From Lasiodiplodia sp. COLG20 (lineage: Eukaryota > Ascomycota > Dothideomycetes > Botryosphaeriales > Botryosphaeriaceae), in contig VNWV01000001.1 of NCBI GenBank assembly GCA_009801085.1, forward strand, positions 6,138,001-6,202,000: DNA of 64,000 nt, written 5' to 3'. The notes beneath the pieces are model-generated. The model did not search any database. It had not been told where the DNA came from and saw only the letters and a program-made list of their open reading frames with translations. Positions 1 to 11,928 of this stretch are shown one piece after another; position 1 is the stretch's first letter; each line of letters begins with the position of its first letter. The translations under genes and the position numbers were made by a program.

Positions 1-2089
1 AGCTTTCGCTTAGTTTTCGACATATTCACCCAGCGGTCTGCATTTTGGAAAACGATCACATTTTCAATCATACGTCCTCATTCGTATCACAATGTTGTCG
101 TATTGACCCCTACGTTCGACCGAGATGTTGGTTTGTGGAGGAGTTCCTCACATGCTCCTGCTCCGTTTGAGCTCTCCGCAAATGACCAACTATATAAAGC
201 CGAAGGCGGCTACCGACACACGGCTTTATCCCCGGTCCCCCGCCAATATCCACCAAACGGATTGGCTTGGCAGACCCGAACCAAGACATTGCCGCATACT
301 CTGGGACCGGGTGTGCCTGGCGCCAAGCAAGCCAGCAGAGCACAAAGACGCCGCGCCAAACGGTTTGATGACACTCGAAACCGAGACGTTCCGGTCCCAA
401 ACCTCGCAGCACGGTACTCTATTCCTCTTTCTCTCATTCTTCCCGCATTCCGCAGGTTTCATGCTTTTTTCTTCCGGTCATGGGTTCTGCTTCCCACCTA
501 CCAGGCGATCCACTTACGGACCGGACCTGCGTTTGATGCTTTCTTTTCTCTCCATTTCCTGCCTGGTTCTCCCCCCTCGCAGGGTTTGCGCTTCCCAACT
601 TCAGACGTAGCAAGCTACCGTCCGGTACGCCTCGGGCCGGACTGCAGGCGCAGTGGCACCATGCTGGCATCGGCGGGGCCTTCGATCGTGAGGCGGTCTT
701 TCTTTTGCCGTCCAACCTCGGACGTCGCATCCAAAAGTCTGGGAAATTGCCCTGACGCTCGGGTCAATGGAACTTACACCACCTACTGCTTGCCTTAACG
801 CTTGGGATGGTGGATGGACAGAGTGTGCGAATAGGGGGCGCTTTGCACATGTACACAAAAGGGATCTTTGCTTCTGCTGCAGCAGGGCATAGGCCAACAT
901 GCCACGTATCAATTGAAACCTCTTCTTGCGCATAGGACGGCTTTGAAGCAATGGTATCAATGTTTCGAAGTTGAGTTGGATGGACTGGAAAGTGAAATAG
1001 GAGCTCTTGAATCATTAAATTACCTACACGAGACATCCGAGTCTCTTTTCCCATTACTCACGCTCTTCCCGGAGCAGGAAATCCCCGGAAGAACTCTCTG
1101 GTTCGAGACTAACACAATGCGCCAAGTTAAGCAAGTCAATATAAGTATAACCATGAAGCAAGCAATAGACTTGATGAGAAAAATGATATTATGCAGAAGT
1201 GGTAGCTCTAGTGTCGAAGCTTCCATCAGCACACCGTTGTAGACATTTGTAACTGTACCGAAATCGCATTGTGATGTAGCAATACTTCATACGAAGCGAA
1301 GAAAGCAATGGGCGGAAGGACGAGTAACAAATCCAAGGGCGAAGCTGGCAGGTCCAATTATAGGGCAAATCACGCTTTGTTGGAAGCCCACATTTTTGGT
1401 CGTCTTCTCCTTGTCGAGGCAGAACATTTTATGGAAACGCACGATTTGAAAAGTTGACCATCCATTAACCATTTACCGTCTTCCGAACCCACCTTTCTGT
1501 CCATGTGCATTCCATCCATCCAATCATCTCCAGAGTAATGAAGCAGATGCCGAGCGCATGAGGATAAGGAAAGTGCTAAGAAAAAAAAAGGGCAAAATCC
1601 TCAACATGCAAAACATATGCATCGGAGGACGGGGGGATCGGGGAATATGCTACAATGCCACCACATGCATAACCAAAAAGAGACATGCAAACACAAAAGG
1701 TGAATCAACGAAACCATAACCCTTACGTAGCCAAAGAGAAAATGGAAGGACAACGAATCCCTCTCAATGCTTACTGATGCCTATTACGAACTCGGAAGAA
1801 AAACGGTCGGCTTTAGCCTTAGGGAGTCCGAGGGTATCAAGCAACAACAACAAACACCGAATTGAAGCATAAGAGAGAAAGAAAACTGATTACACAGACT
1901 TAAGAGGTATAGAGCCTGAGAAAGAAAAAAAAACTTGGAAACCCAAAAAAAAAAAACACTGAATGGGAAATTTTTTTCTTGACGCGCCGAACATGTATCC
2001 GCAGAAGTTTACCGTTTGGGCTCGCTGGTCCGAATCGCCGGCTGATACTCATCCTCTGTTCATACCTTGCATATACTTATTTCTTTAAT
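1..2089. other. gene-free left end
   Basis: I see no supportable gene here. Open frames are short, overlap each other on both strands and lack family signatures. The right part (about 1560-1980) is A-rich with several poly-A runs and probably holds the 3' untranslated and downstream region of the minus-strand gene that ends at 2090. Confidence 0.6.
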
Positions 2090-4645
2090 TTAGTACATGC
2101 CCCTGCTGGCTTGACTTGCGCGACTAGGGCTCGTCCGGCTCCGTTCGTCCTCTTCCAGAACATCACTCAGACGCGTGGGGTGGTGATGGCGCATGCCAGC
2201 CCATTCACCATAGCCGGCACCACTGTAATCGGGAAGGCTCACACTCGGGCCATAACTCGGGTCGTTGGGCCCGGCAGTGCTGGTTCCACCGGGACGAGCC
2301 ATCGAAGAGGACGGAATACCGTAACGCTGTGCCAGCTCCTGTTCACGTGCAATGTCCGAACCGACATCATAATCATCTTCACTGCCTTCGCCACTCTGCT
2401 GAGAATGCGAGCGGGCGTGACCAAACGAGGCACCTGCATCACGGTACCTTGTAGGAATGCGCCGGCCCTGGCTATCGTGGATGTAGTTACCGTCTTGGTC
2501 GACAAGCCAATCATCTTCGCCTCCGATAGAGCTCGTATCTCCAACCGAGGAAGGTACGTACGACCTTTCACCGCCTGAAGGGCTCATCACACCGCTGGTT
2601 GGCGTACGTCCACCGGGAAGGAAGCTTCCATCATGTTGGTAAAACTGGTCTTCAGGTGCTGTGGTTGGTGAAGGCAGGCCAGCCGCGGTGCTACCAGGAG
2701 TGTACGTGTGTGGCTGGAGCGGCGCCGGCGATATGGACGGCATCGTAGCCCTCGCTGCCGTGCTACCGGGGGCCTGCGAAGCGTTGGGATGCGCTGGTTG
2801 GTATGTACCCTGAGCCAGTGATGGTACGTCGGGTTCGTGGTGCAGCCGAGATGGCTCAGTAAATGGGTCGGTGTCTGTAGGAGACTGCGGGTCTTCGTAG
2901 CTATAACCACCTTCTATGTTGGTCGGTTGCTGATGGCTGTGGACACCGCCCGGAGCCACATGCTGCGAAACGCTTCCGTGCCTGCTCATTCCCGGGACCA
3001 TGGGTACGACCTGAACGCCGCCGACAAGGGTCGGCTGGCCCTCGCGCAGGGAAACCACACGTTCACGTTCCTCCTGCTCACGACGGCCCAACTCTTCCCA
3101 TGCCCTTCTAGCTTCGTCTTTAGAGATGCTCAGCTCGCGCTGCATTTCCTGGACCATCTTGTTGGCCTTGGCGCTCTTTTGCTTCTCGGCACGCAGTTGC
3201 TCGAGCGCCTCCTCACGAGCAGCGCGCTCAACCTCAATAGCCTTCCGTAGTTCACCAAGTCCCTCCTGCTGGCGCTCCTGCTCACTCCTAGTTTCATAAA
3301 ACCAACGCTGGAATTTACGTTCGGACGAAGCACGCAGGCGCTGCAACTCGACAACGGCGTGGAAAAGGTTAGCGCCCGCGGCAGAAAGATCGGTGATCTG
3401 ACGGGACATCTGCTGCGTGAGCGATTGGCCGGCAAGCTCCTCCTGGTTTTGTTCGAGGCGGCGAATCCAGTAAGACGTAAGACCTTCCCAGTGAGAAGAC
3501 AACTGCTCCCAGCGCTCGAACGCATGTGGAAACGTCGAGACGGTCGGATCACGTGCCTGGCCATCTCCGGCTACTCGCGCTTGAGTGCTGGATGGGCCCG
3601 CAGATGCGCCAGGGCGGGCCTGCGAAGCAGAGCCAGATGTCTGTCTCGCGTGTGCCGATGACGACTGTCCGGGACGAGCGGATGTCGAAGCCGGTGCGGA
3701 TTGCTGAGGAGCGGCGCGTGGCTGCCCTTGCGACAGGGACGGACCTCGAGAGCGTGCAGCCGCTGCAGGGTCTTGCGGCTGTCCACGTCCCGGCGACATG
3801 ACTGGGCCTCCGGTACCAGCCTGAGGGCGTTGAGGGCCAGCGGTGGTATAGTTAGGGAACGCAGCCTCGGCAGAAGTCCTGCCAAGTGCCGGCTCGGTTC
3901 TTCCATAATCCTGGGTCTGGCCAGCAACGCCAGCAGCGGCAGCCCTCCTCTCGGCGTTCTTCCTGCGCTGTTCCTCTTGCTGCGCCCGTTGTAACTGTTC
4001 CTCGCGTTCTTTCGCTGCCTCAGCCTCAGCCTGCTTGCGTGCTGTCTCGCGTTCCTGGCGCGCCCTCATGATCTGCTGTGGGGTGCGCATAGGCGCCGGC
4101 GCTTGCTGGACCGGCACGGGGCCGGCGGCAGAGCGCGCGCCGCCGTTGGCTGCGCGACCATTGCCGCCGAGAAGGTCAGACATCTGGGCGTTTTCTTCGG
4201 CAAGGTCGGGGGTGAATGGGTTGGGACCGCGGAGGGCTTCCTCAAGAGCGTACAGGATGGCGGCTTGGGTGCGCCGCGAGATGCGAAGCGCAGGATGAGG
4301 AGCGCCGGGGTCGTCTTCGGTGGCAGAGTTCCGGCGTGAGTTGGCGGCTTCGCGGGCGGACTCCCAGTGCTCCTGGGTTGTGTCTCTGGGCGTCGAGGCC
4401 GAAGCCTGGCGATTGAGGTCCTGGAGCTCCGGGGTGCGACGGAGGGTGTGGGGGATGCTTCCGGACGAGCTCGACGGGCGCGAGAGGGGCTCGTGCTGGC
4501 GATAGTAGTGGTGGGCCTGCTGCTGGCGTTGCTGGAGGGAGGTCGTGTAGGGTTCGTAACGGTCGTGGGTCTCGTGAGCTTGCGGCGGCGGATCTGCGGC
4601 CGACACGCTGGTCGACAGCTGCGCGCTGCGAGCCGGAGACGTCAA
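2090..4645 (-). CDS. unrecognised Pro/Gln/Ser-rich coiled-coil protein
   Basis: Single-exon frame of 851 residues that I do not recognise as a named family. The N-terminal third is low complexity (Gln, Pro, Ser, Ala), interrupted near residues 120-160 by a compact, non-repetitive segment (RISRRTQAAILYALEEAL) that looks like a conserved helix. A Glu/Lys/Gln-rich stretch around 195-240 and a long charged heptad-like segment around 440-545 predict coiled coils. The C-terminal third is disordered and rich in Pro, Ser, Gly and Tyr, ending in Arg/Ser-rich sequence. There is no signal peptide or membrane segment. The length of the frame, the absence of stops and the heptad organisation support a real gene. 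A scaffold role is only a guess. A poorly conserved intron cannot be excluded. Confidence 0.75.
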   Translation of the reverse strand: MTSPARSAQLSTSVSAADPPPQAHETHDRYEPYTTSLQQRQQQAHHYYRQHEPLSRPSSSSGSIPHTLRRTPELQDLNRQASASTPRDTTQEHWESAREAANSRRNSATEDDPGAPHPALRISRRTQAAILYALEEALRGPNPFTPDLAEENAQMSDLLGGNGRAANGGARSAAGPVPVQQAPAPMRTPQQIMRARQERETARKQAEAEAAKEREEQLQRAQQEEQRRKNAERRAAAAGVAGQTQDYGRTEPALGRTSAEAAFPNYTTAGPQRPQAGTGGPVMSPGRGQPQDPAAAARSRGPSLSQGQPRAAPQQSAPASTSARPGQSSSAHARQTSGSASQARPGASAGPSSTQARVAGDGQARDPTVSTFPHAFERWEQLSSHWEGLTSYWIRRLEQNQEELAGQSLTQQMSRQITDLSAAGANLFHAVVELQRLRASSERKFQRWFYETRSEQERQQEGLGELRKAIEVERAAREEALEQLRAEKQKSAKANKMVQEMQRELSISKDEARRAWEELGRREQEERERVVSLREGQPTLVGGVQVVPMVPGMSRHGSVSQHVAPGGVHSHQQPTNIEGGYSYEDPQSPTDTDPFTEPSRLHHEPDVPSLAQGTYQPAHPNASQAPGSTAARATMPSISPAPLQPHTYTPGSTAAGLPSPTTAPEDQFYQHDGSFLPGGRTPTSGVMSPSGGERSYVPSSVGDTSSIGGEDDWLVDQDGNYIHDSQGRRIPTRYRDAGASFGHARSHSQQSGEGSEDDYDVGSDIAREQELAQRYGIPSSSMARPGGTSTAGPNDPSYGPSVSLPDYSGAGYGEWAGMRHHHPTRLSDVLEEDERSRTSPSRASQASRGMY

Positions 4646-6383
4646 TTCGACTGAGGGCGAGCGGGCCCGAAGAATGGTCGGTCGCAGGGCCCGGCTGATG
4701 GCTTGTCAGACGCAGGGCGTTAGGGCAGCTGCGGATAGATGTCGGGTTGCAGACGAGCTTGTCCGGGAAAGAAGCACAAGGAACGCTGGAGCTCCTGGCA
4801 GCAGATTAGTACGGTTCGGCGCGCCAGAGCAGGCAGTCGCGCGCAATGGCAGAGGCTGGTGGTGGTGGTGAAAATGGGGAGGTCGGGCCAATCCGAGGGC
4901 TGGCGGCCGGCCTGGGGTGCACGGTGAAGCGAGGACGCGAAAGTCCAGCAGCGGCGTCATCGCTCTCCAACAACTTACCGCAGCCAGCGGGATCTGGAAC
5001 GTCGAGGCGCCGGAGGTGGGAGGCGCGCGCATGCCGCCGCACGCTCGCTCTGGGCAGGCCGGGGCGCTTGCGGTCGGGACGCGGGAGGGTCGGAGGACGT
5101 GGTGGTGGTGGTGGTGTTGGCGGCGGGAGCTGGAGTAGTCGTGGAGCTGGGCCGTCACCGCAACGTCTTGGGCGCAAGCACTTTTCAACGGACTGGTGGT
5201 GGCAAGGTGCAGGAGGACAAGGAGCTGGACAATTGGCGCATGCTATCGTCGCGCAGTGCGTTTGCGCGCACCGGTCAGCCTGTACCTCCTCGCCGCGATC
5301 CCTGGCCTCTCTCGTCGTGGTCAGGTCGGCAGCCAGTGCACGGCGACTGCTCCGGGCCTGGAGACGGCGGTCCTAGCGGGGCGTGCGGTCCGGGCATTCA
5401 GCAGCATACAGCCAGAGGATTGGGGGCATGTGCGTACAAATTGGTGGGTGCCAACGCATCGCGCCGGAGCGCTCCCTGTCGTCATCTCAAGCCGTGCAGC
5501 CCTCCCGCCGCCGCGGGCCTGTGGCTGGTGCAGACGGCCTGCTCTCACGAGCCCCTCCAGCGCTGGCAGGCTCGCGAGAGCAGGCGGGCCAGCGTCTTTA
5601 AACACCAGCCAGCCAGCCCGCAGCCGCTTGCGTCCACCAGGTCCAGCCTGCGGGAGGCGTGCCGGCGAGCGCGTCCGGGAGCCTATCAGGACGCGCCGCA
5701 GCCCTTGCGTGCCTGAGCGACAACCTCACGCGCCCCAGCACTTCACCACCCACCCACGAGCGCGCTGCGCCCAGGGGCAATCGCCCCTCTCTGTGCCTCC
5801 GTTCATCTGCCGCACCACGCGGGACACCCATCGCGTCCGGCTATTTGCCTGGCGTTGCCCGCCCGTCTTCCAGAAGCCGGCCACCAGCCGACGCGTGCCC
5901 ACAAAAACACCACCGCCGTGGTTGCCGGAGCTATCACGGCTCAATTGCTGCCTTGCCCCGCCGCCGTTGCGAGTCAATCTCTTCGAGAACACCCCGCACG
6001 TCCGCTTTCTGGTGCGCGCAGCTTCCTAAACACGTCATGCCCGGAGCCCAGTGCAGGTACGTCGCTTGGCAGGGGTGGAGCCCATGGTCTGCTAGGTACC
6101 TCGGCGGTGTGTACACACGACTCGTGCGGGTATAGTTCGATTGATAGCTCAGCCTCCGCCGTGCCAAAGCCAGCAGGCGGCAGGCTGCAAAAACAAGAAA
6201 TCGGCTGCAGCAACGAGAAAACTAAATCCGTCCAGCCACGCTATAATAAATATCCCTTTTGTAATCCAAACGCGGCAAAAGCCTGCGTGCCCCAGCGCAG
6301 TCGATCGTCAGAGAAAGCCTTTCAGAAAAAGTGGAAAAGAGGAACTACACCACCGCAGAGTGGAGAAGCCCGCACGGTGGAAA
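4646..6383. other. GC-rich intergenic region
   Basis: This lies between the start of the coiled-coil gene and the 3' end of SPT16, so it should contain the promoter of the former and the 3' region of the latter. It is GC-rich with a short GGT/GTG simple-sequence run near 5098-5118. Open frames overlap in all frames and show no family signature. Confidence 0.5.
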
Positions 6384-9300
6384 CTACCGCTTCCTCTTCC
6401 TTCCGCCCCTATCGTCATCCGAATCATTACCAGCATCCCGATCCTTCTTCTTAGCCTTTTTCTCCAGCTCGTCCCAATCTTCGCCCTCGCTGATATCGCT
6501 GGGTGCTTCGCTCTCCTCGTCCGACGCGTACTCGTCGAAGTCGCTCTCTTCCTCTGATTCCGACTCGCTCTCGGCGAGCTCCGAGTCGCTGATCACGAAG
6601 TTGCTCTCTGCCTCTTCGCTCTCGCCCTCGCCGTCTTCTTCGTCAGAGTCGGCTGCGATGAACGACCAGCCGCCATCCACAAAGAACTGGTGCGGGTCCG
6701 CCTGCACAGTCTTCATGATGGTCGCCCAGTTGAGGTTGACTGGTCCCTCGGAGAAGGGAATCTCGACGCTGTCCAGCCAGTCCTTGACCGCATCTAGAGA
6801 TTCCACTGGAATCGTGTTGACGTGAGCCGGCGGCCGTGTGAAGTCCTTGAAAACAACAACCATGTCGAAGTTCTTCAGCCCGAACTGGACACGTTCGAGA
6901 TGAACCACCTCGATCTCGTTGAGGGTAAGGACGAGGAATGGAGGCTCGGTAAGCTGCACTAGGCAGTCCGTCGTCGGCTGGATCCACACGCTAGACCGCG
7001 ATGGAACACCGTTGAAGCCCAGCTCGCGGAACGGGATGTCGACACCAACATTCTCGTTGCGCCCAGCATCAGCGATCTTCTCAGCGAATACCTTGAACTC
7101 CTTGTCGAGCTGAGCACGTCGCCTGCGTTCCTCCTGCTCAGCTTCAAATTCTTCCTCATCGCCGTAGCGGTGCTTGCGCTTCCGGTTGCCTGTCTCATCG
7201 AACTGCATCTCCGTAGCCTCTCTGTAGAACTGCACATCCTTGGCTTTCTTCTTGCCAATCATGATCGGATTCTTGAGGTGCACGTGAATGATGACGATAA
7301 GCTCATGCTGACACGGCTGGAAGAATAAATGCTTGATGTTGCTGAACAGAACATCAATGTGCTGGCCATTGCCATGATTGTAGCGAAGACCGTTCTGGTG
7401 GATCTCCACCGCGCCGGGGACTCTCTTGCCGTCCAGTGCTGGGCGGACGAAAATCATGTCGATCACAGCAGGCTTGCGGTCTGGTCAAGGTTAGATTACG
7501 TAGAAGATGCATGAGGGAGGTGATCTTACTCTTAACAGTAATGAGCTTGTCCTGTTCCACAACGTCCTCCATCTGCTTCTTCTCCTGTTCACGGCGTACC
7601 GACTCCTTCTTCAGCTCCGTGATTTGCTTGGCGATCTGCTCCATTCGATCAATATCCCTCGAACGGAAAGTCAAGCTTCGGACGAAGTGAGCAGTCGGAT
7701 CCTCGAAAGGCTGGTCGTCTTTCCTGCCTACACCTTGACCTGGGGACAGAAAGTTGATACGAAGTGATGTAAAATCACCTTCTGGGCTGTTGCTGGCGTT
7801 CTTGATGGTATTGATGTGGAATGGGACCGGACGTCCCATGATAGGCAGAACGACGGTAAGATTCTTATCGTCAACCAGCACGATCAGATCCTTGACCTTC
7901 GGGGGGAATTGGTTGTCACGCTTGTATGACTCGAACCGCTTGAACTTCTTCTCTGCCGTTCCGTTGATGGTCCCAGCTCCAGCACCGTACGTGTCAAGAC
8001 CCTCACGCTGCTTCCTGGCATGAAGCTCCTTTTGATGCTCACGCCGTGCCTCTTCCTTTTCGGCATTCTGGTTAGTCTGGCGCTCGTGACGCAAGCGAGT
8101 CTTAGTAATATTAGAGGACGCCACGGCACCAACGCGCGGGTCCTTCTTCGCCTTGGGCTTAGAAGCCTTCTCTTCCTCCTCGTCCTTGAAGAAGAAAGAG
8201 CAGGACTCCAGATCCGAAGACGAATCTTTAGTAAAGACGACGACATCGCTAGCAGTTACGCGAACGGTGTCGGTGATGATCAGAGAATACTTCTTACTCT
8301 TGCTGTCCTGAGGCTCCAAGTTGACCAAGTCGCTGAAACTAGTGGAGATCTGCAGAGTCATGCCATCTTTCAGGGTACGGGTATTCTTGGCGTTGAGCAG
8401 TAGCGTGGGATCCTTGATCTCGATGCCGATGCCACCGCCAACGTTTTTCGGGAAGTGCTTCTCCAGATCCGGCTTCTTGGATTTCACCAGACCTATGGCC
8501 TTGCTGTAGACCTCTTTCGCCTGGACGCCATCCTTAATGTTACTCAGCACGGTCTGGTGAACCTGAGAGAGGAGCTTGTAGTTTGACTCTTGTGACTTGT
8601 TGGGATCGACCATGTACGTTCTCGCAATCATGGAAGAGTAGCTTTGGTAGCGAAGTCCCAAGGCAGCCACGATAACGCCCGCGTGCAGGTTGTTCTTGTC
8701 CGAATCCGCCGAAAACTTGAGATCGTAGTTGCCTCCGCTCTGCACAACGGGCTGGAAACTCCAGTCCAGATTCATTGGGTCGAAATTATTCGAGACCTTC
8801 AATTTCTGGAAGAACTTGGAGTCGTCAAGCTTGCCGGAAACGCGGTCAGCCAACGCTTGGTGTGTGATTTTCTTCTCGGCGTCGAGGATCTCGGACATTT
8901 CATCGACGAAGTAGTTGGCAATACCGCTCGACGCTTTCGACGCGTCACGAATAGCCCTCTACCCTAGGTTAGCAGCGCATTAAGTTCAGCAAGATAGTAG
9001 GGCCTACCAGCTCCTTCTCGTCCTTGACAGACAACGCAGCGCTGGAAAGAGCGAGCGCGCAATCAACCTCCTCAACGTCCTTGAAGATGTCGCCGTAGGC
9101 TTTCTTCCACTCCTCAACGAACGGACCGTTCGATTGATCTTTGGTCAGCACACCAACTTTCTTTCCGGCAGCCTTCATGACATCCAGGCACTGCTGGAAT
9201 TGCTTGGCATTCTCCTCGGCGTCTTTGCCACGAATGTGAAGCTCGACTGGGACTTTGCCACCCTTGAGAGGCTCTAGATAGGCAGCTACGGCAAAGTCAG

Positions 9301-9670
9301 CCTTTTCGTAGCTTCCCACGAGATGTTCTCCGGCGCTTACCCTTCTTCTTCGTGGTGACTATGTGGATAGCGTCCTGGGTGATGACGAAGAGCGTAGTAG
9401 GGAATTCGTAGCCTAGCAACCAAAGCTGTAAATTGGTGGTCAGCACGGATCGCAGAAAGAAGGTGGGCAGACACGGAGGACGAAGCTCACCTGGAAGGCA
9501 ACATTTTTGGGATAGGCTTGGGCATCGTTTGCCTTGCCGACCATGATGACAATGGAGCTAGCACCGTTGAAGACGGCATCGCCGGAGCGCTTGTCGGCTT
9601 TCCATTGCGAGATGAAGGACGACAGGCGGTCGTGGAAGACGTTCTTGTCGATGGAAATTTCCTCGGCCAT
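6384..9670 (-). CDS. SPT16: FACT complex subunit Spt16
   Basis: Large subunit of the FACT histone chaperone, which disassembles and reassembles nucleosomes ahead of and behind polymerases in the nucleus. Five exons are read from splice signals: 9491-9670, 9341-9425, 9008-9285, 7530-8958 and 6384-7480, joining in frame to 1022 residues, the usual Spt16 length. The N-terminal aminopeptidase-like domain spans roughly residues 1-450. The Spt16 dimerisation and Rtt106-like middle domains follow (for example [18 protein letters not shown]). The last 90 residues are strongly acidic (Asp/Glu/Ser), ending in a basic KRKR tail, as in the family. Introns are 49-65 bases. Start chosen at the ATG before the conserved [12 protein letters not shown]. 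The 5' end faces a divergent carrier gene 373 bases away. Confidence 0.96.
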
Positions 9671-10043
9671 GGTGACGGCAGGCGCGCGAGACGCCTTCGC
9701 AAGCGGATTGCGAGAGGAGGAGCGGCGGGAAGAGTGGAGGGAGGAGGGTGGAGAGGCGCGGTGCTGGGACGAGGATGTCGAGACAGCAGGCGAACGCGCT
9801 TCACGAAAGCTCTTGGCGCGACGGGCGGGCGCAAACGCCGGGGGTCGCGGCTGTCGGCGAAACCCAGGCCCGAGTGAATGACGTTGCCGGATGCAGACGC
9901 GTGCATTTTGGTTCCGCGTGCGCGCGCTTGATGCCTTTGCCCGAGTGACCGCCGCACCTGCTCCTCGCTGCGAACCGTCCCGTCTTCATCTGCGCCGCCC
10001 TCATGCCTCTGTCTTCTCCAGCACTCCGTCGCATCTCCGGACG
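9671..10043. promoter_or_regulatory. shared divergent promoter region SPT16/carrier
   Basis: The 373-base interval lies between the ATG of SPT16 (minus) and the chosen ATG of the carrier-like gene (plus), so it must hold both promoters. It is GC-rich. No TATA box is obvious. Confidence 0.5.
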
Positions 10044-11410
10044 ATGACCGCCGTCGCTGATGGCCCGTTTCCGGACTCCGACCTCCAGGACCCTGCCGAC
10101 CGCCGCCAGAAGAGACATCCCAAGAACAATGCGACTACAGGCGCCTCCGCTGCGGGCATCCGCGCCCTCTCGGTGCAGTTCATGACCTTCTACTTCCGTG
10201 CCCCTATCAAAGCTTTCTTCCGCTCGCGCATAGAGTATGTCCGTTGTCACCCCCCCGTGCGCTCGCGCTGACACTTCACAGTTACATGGTATTACTCCCT
10301 GGCCGCGCCCCGTGAAATGCCGATGCTTATACCCTGCCCCCAGGCCTACGCGAGAGCAATCAATCCGCTCGTTCAGGCAAACCTACCGTGGTCATGGCGG
10401 ATGACAGCCCCTGCAATCCTCGCCCATGCCGTCCGGAGCCATGGATGGAGCTTCATTCCGAATCAGGTTCTGCCGCCCATGCTGGCAAACGTTACGTATG
10501 CGGCAATCCCGCTGTTTGCATGGAATATCTGCTGAGTGCTTTCAGGGTTGGGGCCGTCCTTTACACTGGCTACCTGCAGTGTCTCGGAGCCCTTCACGAA
10601 CCGTCCTCCCACTCCGCGAAGAGAGTCTACCCACCTGCGCCCCCGCAGTGCACTTTTACTGCCGGATTCGCAGCTGGAACCATTCAATCTGTCATTGCTG
10701 CTCCTCTCGATGCCCTTCAGGTCCGCTTCCAAACCAGCGACATGCTTGAAGGGCGCTACAAATCCATGTGGCAGTACGGAGCGCATAAGCTCCACGAAAT
10801 CGGTCTTCGTGGTGTCTTTGCTGGGTGGTCTTTATCTGTTCTAAAGGATTCCTTCGGCGCGGGTGTCTTCTTTGCCACTTTCGAGTATATCAAGTCACAG
10901 ATGTACTACAACTTTGTGACTGAGTACTACGGGAGGCACACACCTGTGTTCGAATGGCACCCCTGGAGGTCAACCATCCAATACATCGAAGGCGAGCGCC
11001 CTACAATCAAACCTCACTTTATGATGGAGCCGTCCTTCCTCTTGATTGCAGGCATCGCCGCATCCGTAGCCCAACAAGCGGTTGCGCATCCCCTGACGGA
11101 AATTCAGAACGTGCATTACAGCCGTCTCGAGTCCATGGATTTTGCGGCCCAGCAAGAGAAGAACAAGCGCTCCGCGTTTCGTATGTACTATCATGCCTAC
11201 GAAAAGACGTTTGAGCAGTGCCGCATTCAAGCTCGGCGCATCGGAGGCTGGAGGAAGTGGCTTTACAAAGACTTTTTTATGAGCACCATTCGTCAAGTCC
11301 CAAGTACTAGCGCCGGTCTGATCGTTTTCGAAATTGTTCGGAGAAAGTATGGACTCGCTACAAACCCTGCTAGAATAGAGAAAGATGGCTACGATATTCT
11401 ATTGGACTAG
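10044..11410 (+). CDS. mitochondrial-carrier-like protein
   Basis: Member of the mitochondrial carrier (SLC25) superfamily by its second repeat, where APLDALQVRFQ matches the Px[DE]xx[KR]xR signature. The first (RAPIKAFFRSRI) and third (AHPLTEIQNVHY) repeats are degenerate, so transport specificity cannot be inferred and the protein may have lost strict carrier chemistry. Exons are 10044-10234, 10282-10288, 10344-10495 and 10546-11410, joining in frame to 404 residues. The second exon is only 7 bases, flanked by good GTATGT/CAG and GTATTA/CAG signals. Reading through either intron destroys the frame. The start is the first ATG that leads into the continuous frame. An upstream in-frame leader begins near 9891 but looks like 5' untranslated sequence. 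It probably sits in the inner mitochondrial membrane or another organelle membrane. Confidence 0.82.
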
Positions 11411-11928
11411 AAATACGGGGCAAGGGTTTTCCAGACATAGAAGGCTTATTAAAGCGCATTGGGCAGCGTTTCATGGAAACTTGGCTTCTGATTGTGTAAT
11501 ACTAGAAATCACTGCTCGTAGCATATGTAGTAGAACACAACTCATCGCTCAATTCAAAACTGAGATCAAGGAAAAGAAGGGCAGCAGGGGCCAAAGTCAT
11601 GAAGTTCATCGTATCATTTATGTGGTGACTATGGTCCACTCATCTATGTACTTGAAGATGTAGGGGTATCAACTCAGCTGGTCCGCATCTTCGGGAGCAG
11701 TTCCCGCTACAGCTAGTCCAAGCCCAATTGTTCTCAAAGAGTGTTGCAAGGGAGGGGGAAGTTTGCCAATTTGGTAAATGCAGATTTTGAGGGAGATGCC
11801 GATCATGCATGTGTGGGGAACCTGAATGTCAATGTCCATGGAATCATGTGCAGGTATTTCTCGATCGTGATTTGATCTTGGGTTGAGCGAATCCGCCACT
11901 GAGCCATGGGCAGGTGCTGTCGATACAC
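11411..11928. other. convergent 3' region
   Basis: Spacer between the stop codons of the plus-strand carrier gene and the minus-strand repeat protein. I see no gene. It should hold both 3' untranslated regions. Confidence 0.5.

Noticed and set aside
1..2089. A gene at the left edge
   Set aside because: Open frames on both strands overlap, are short and show no domain or splice-compatible extension.
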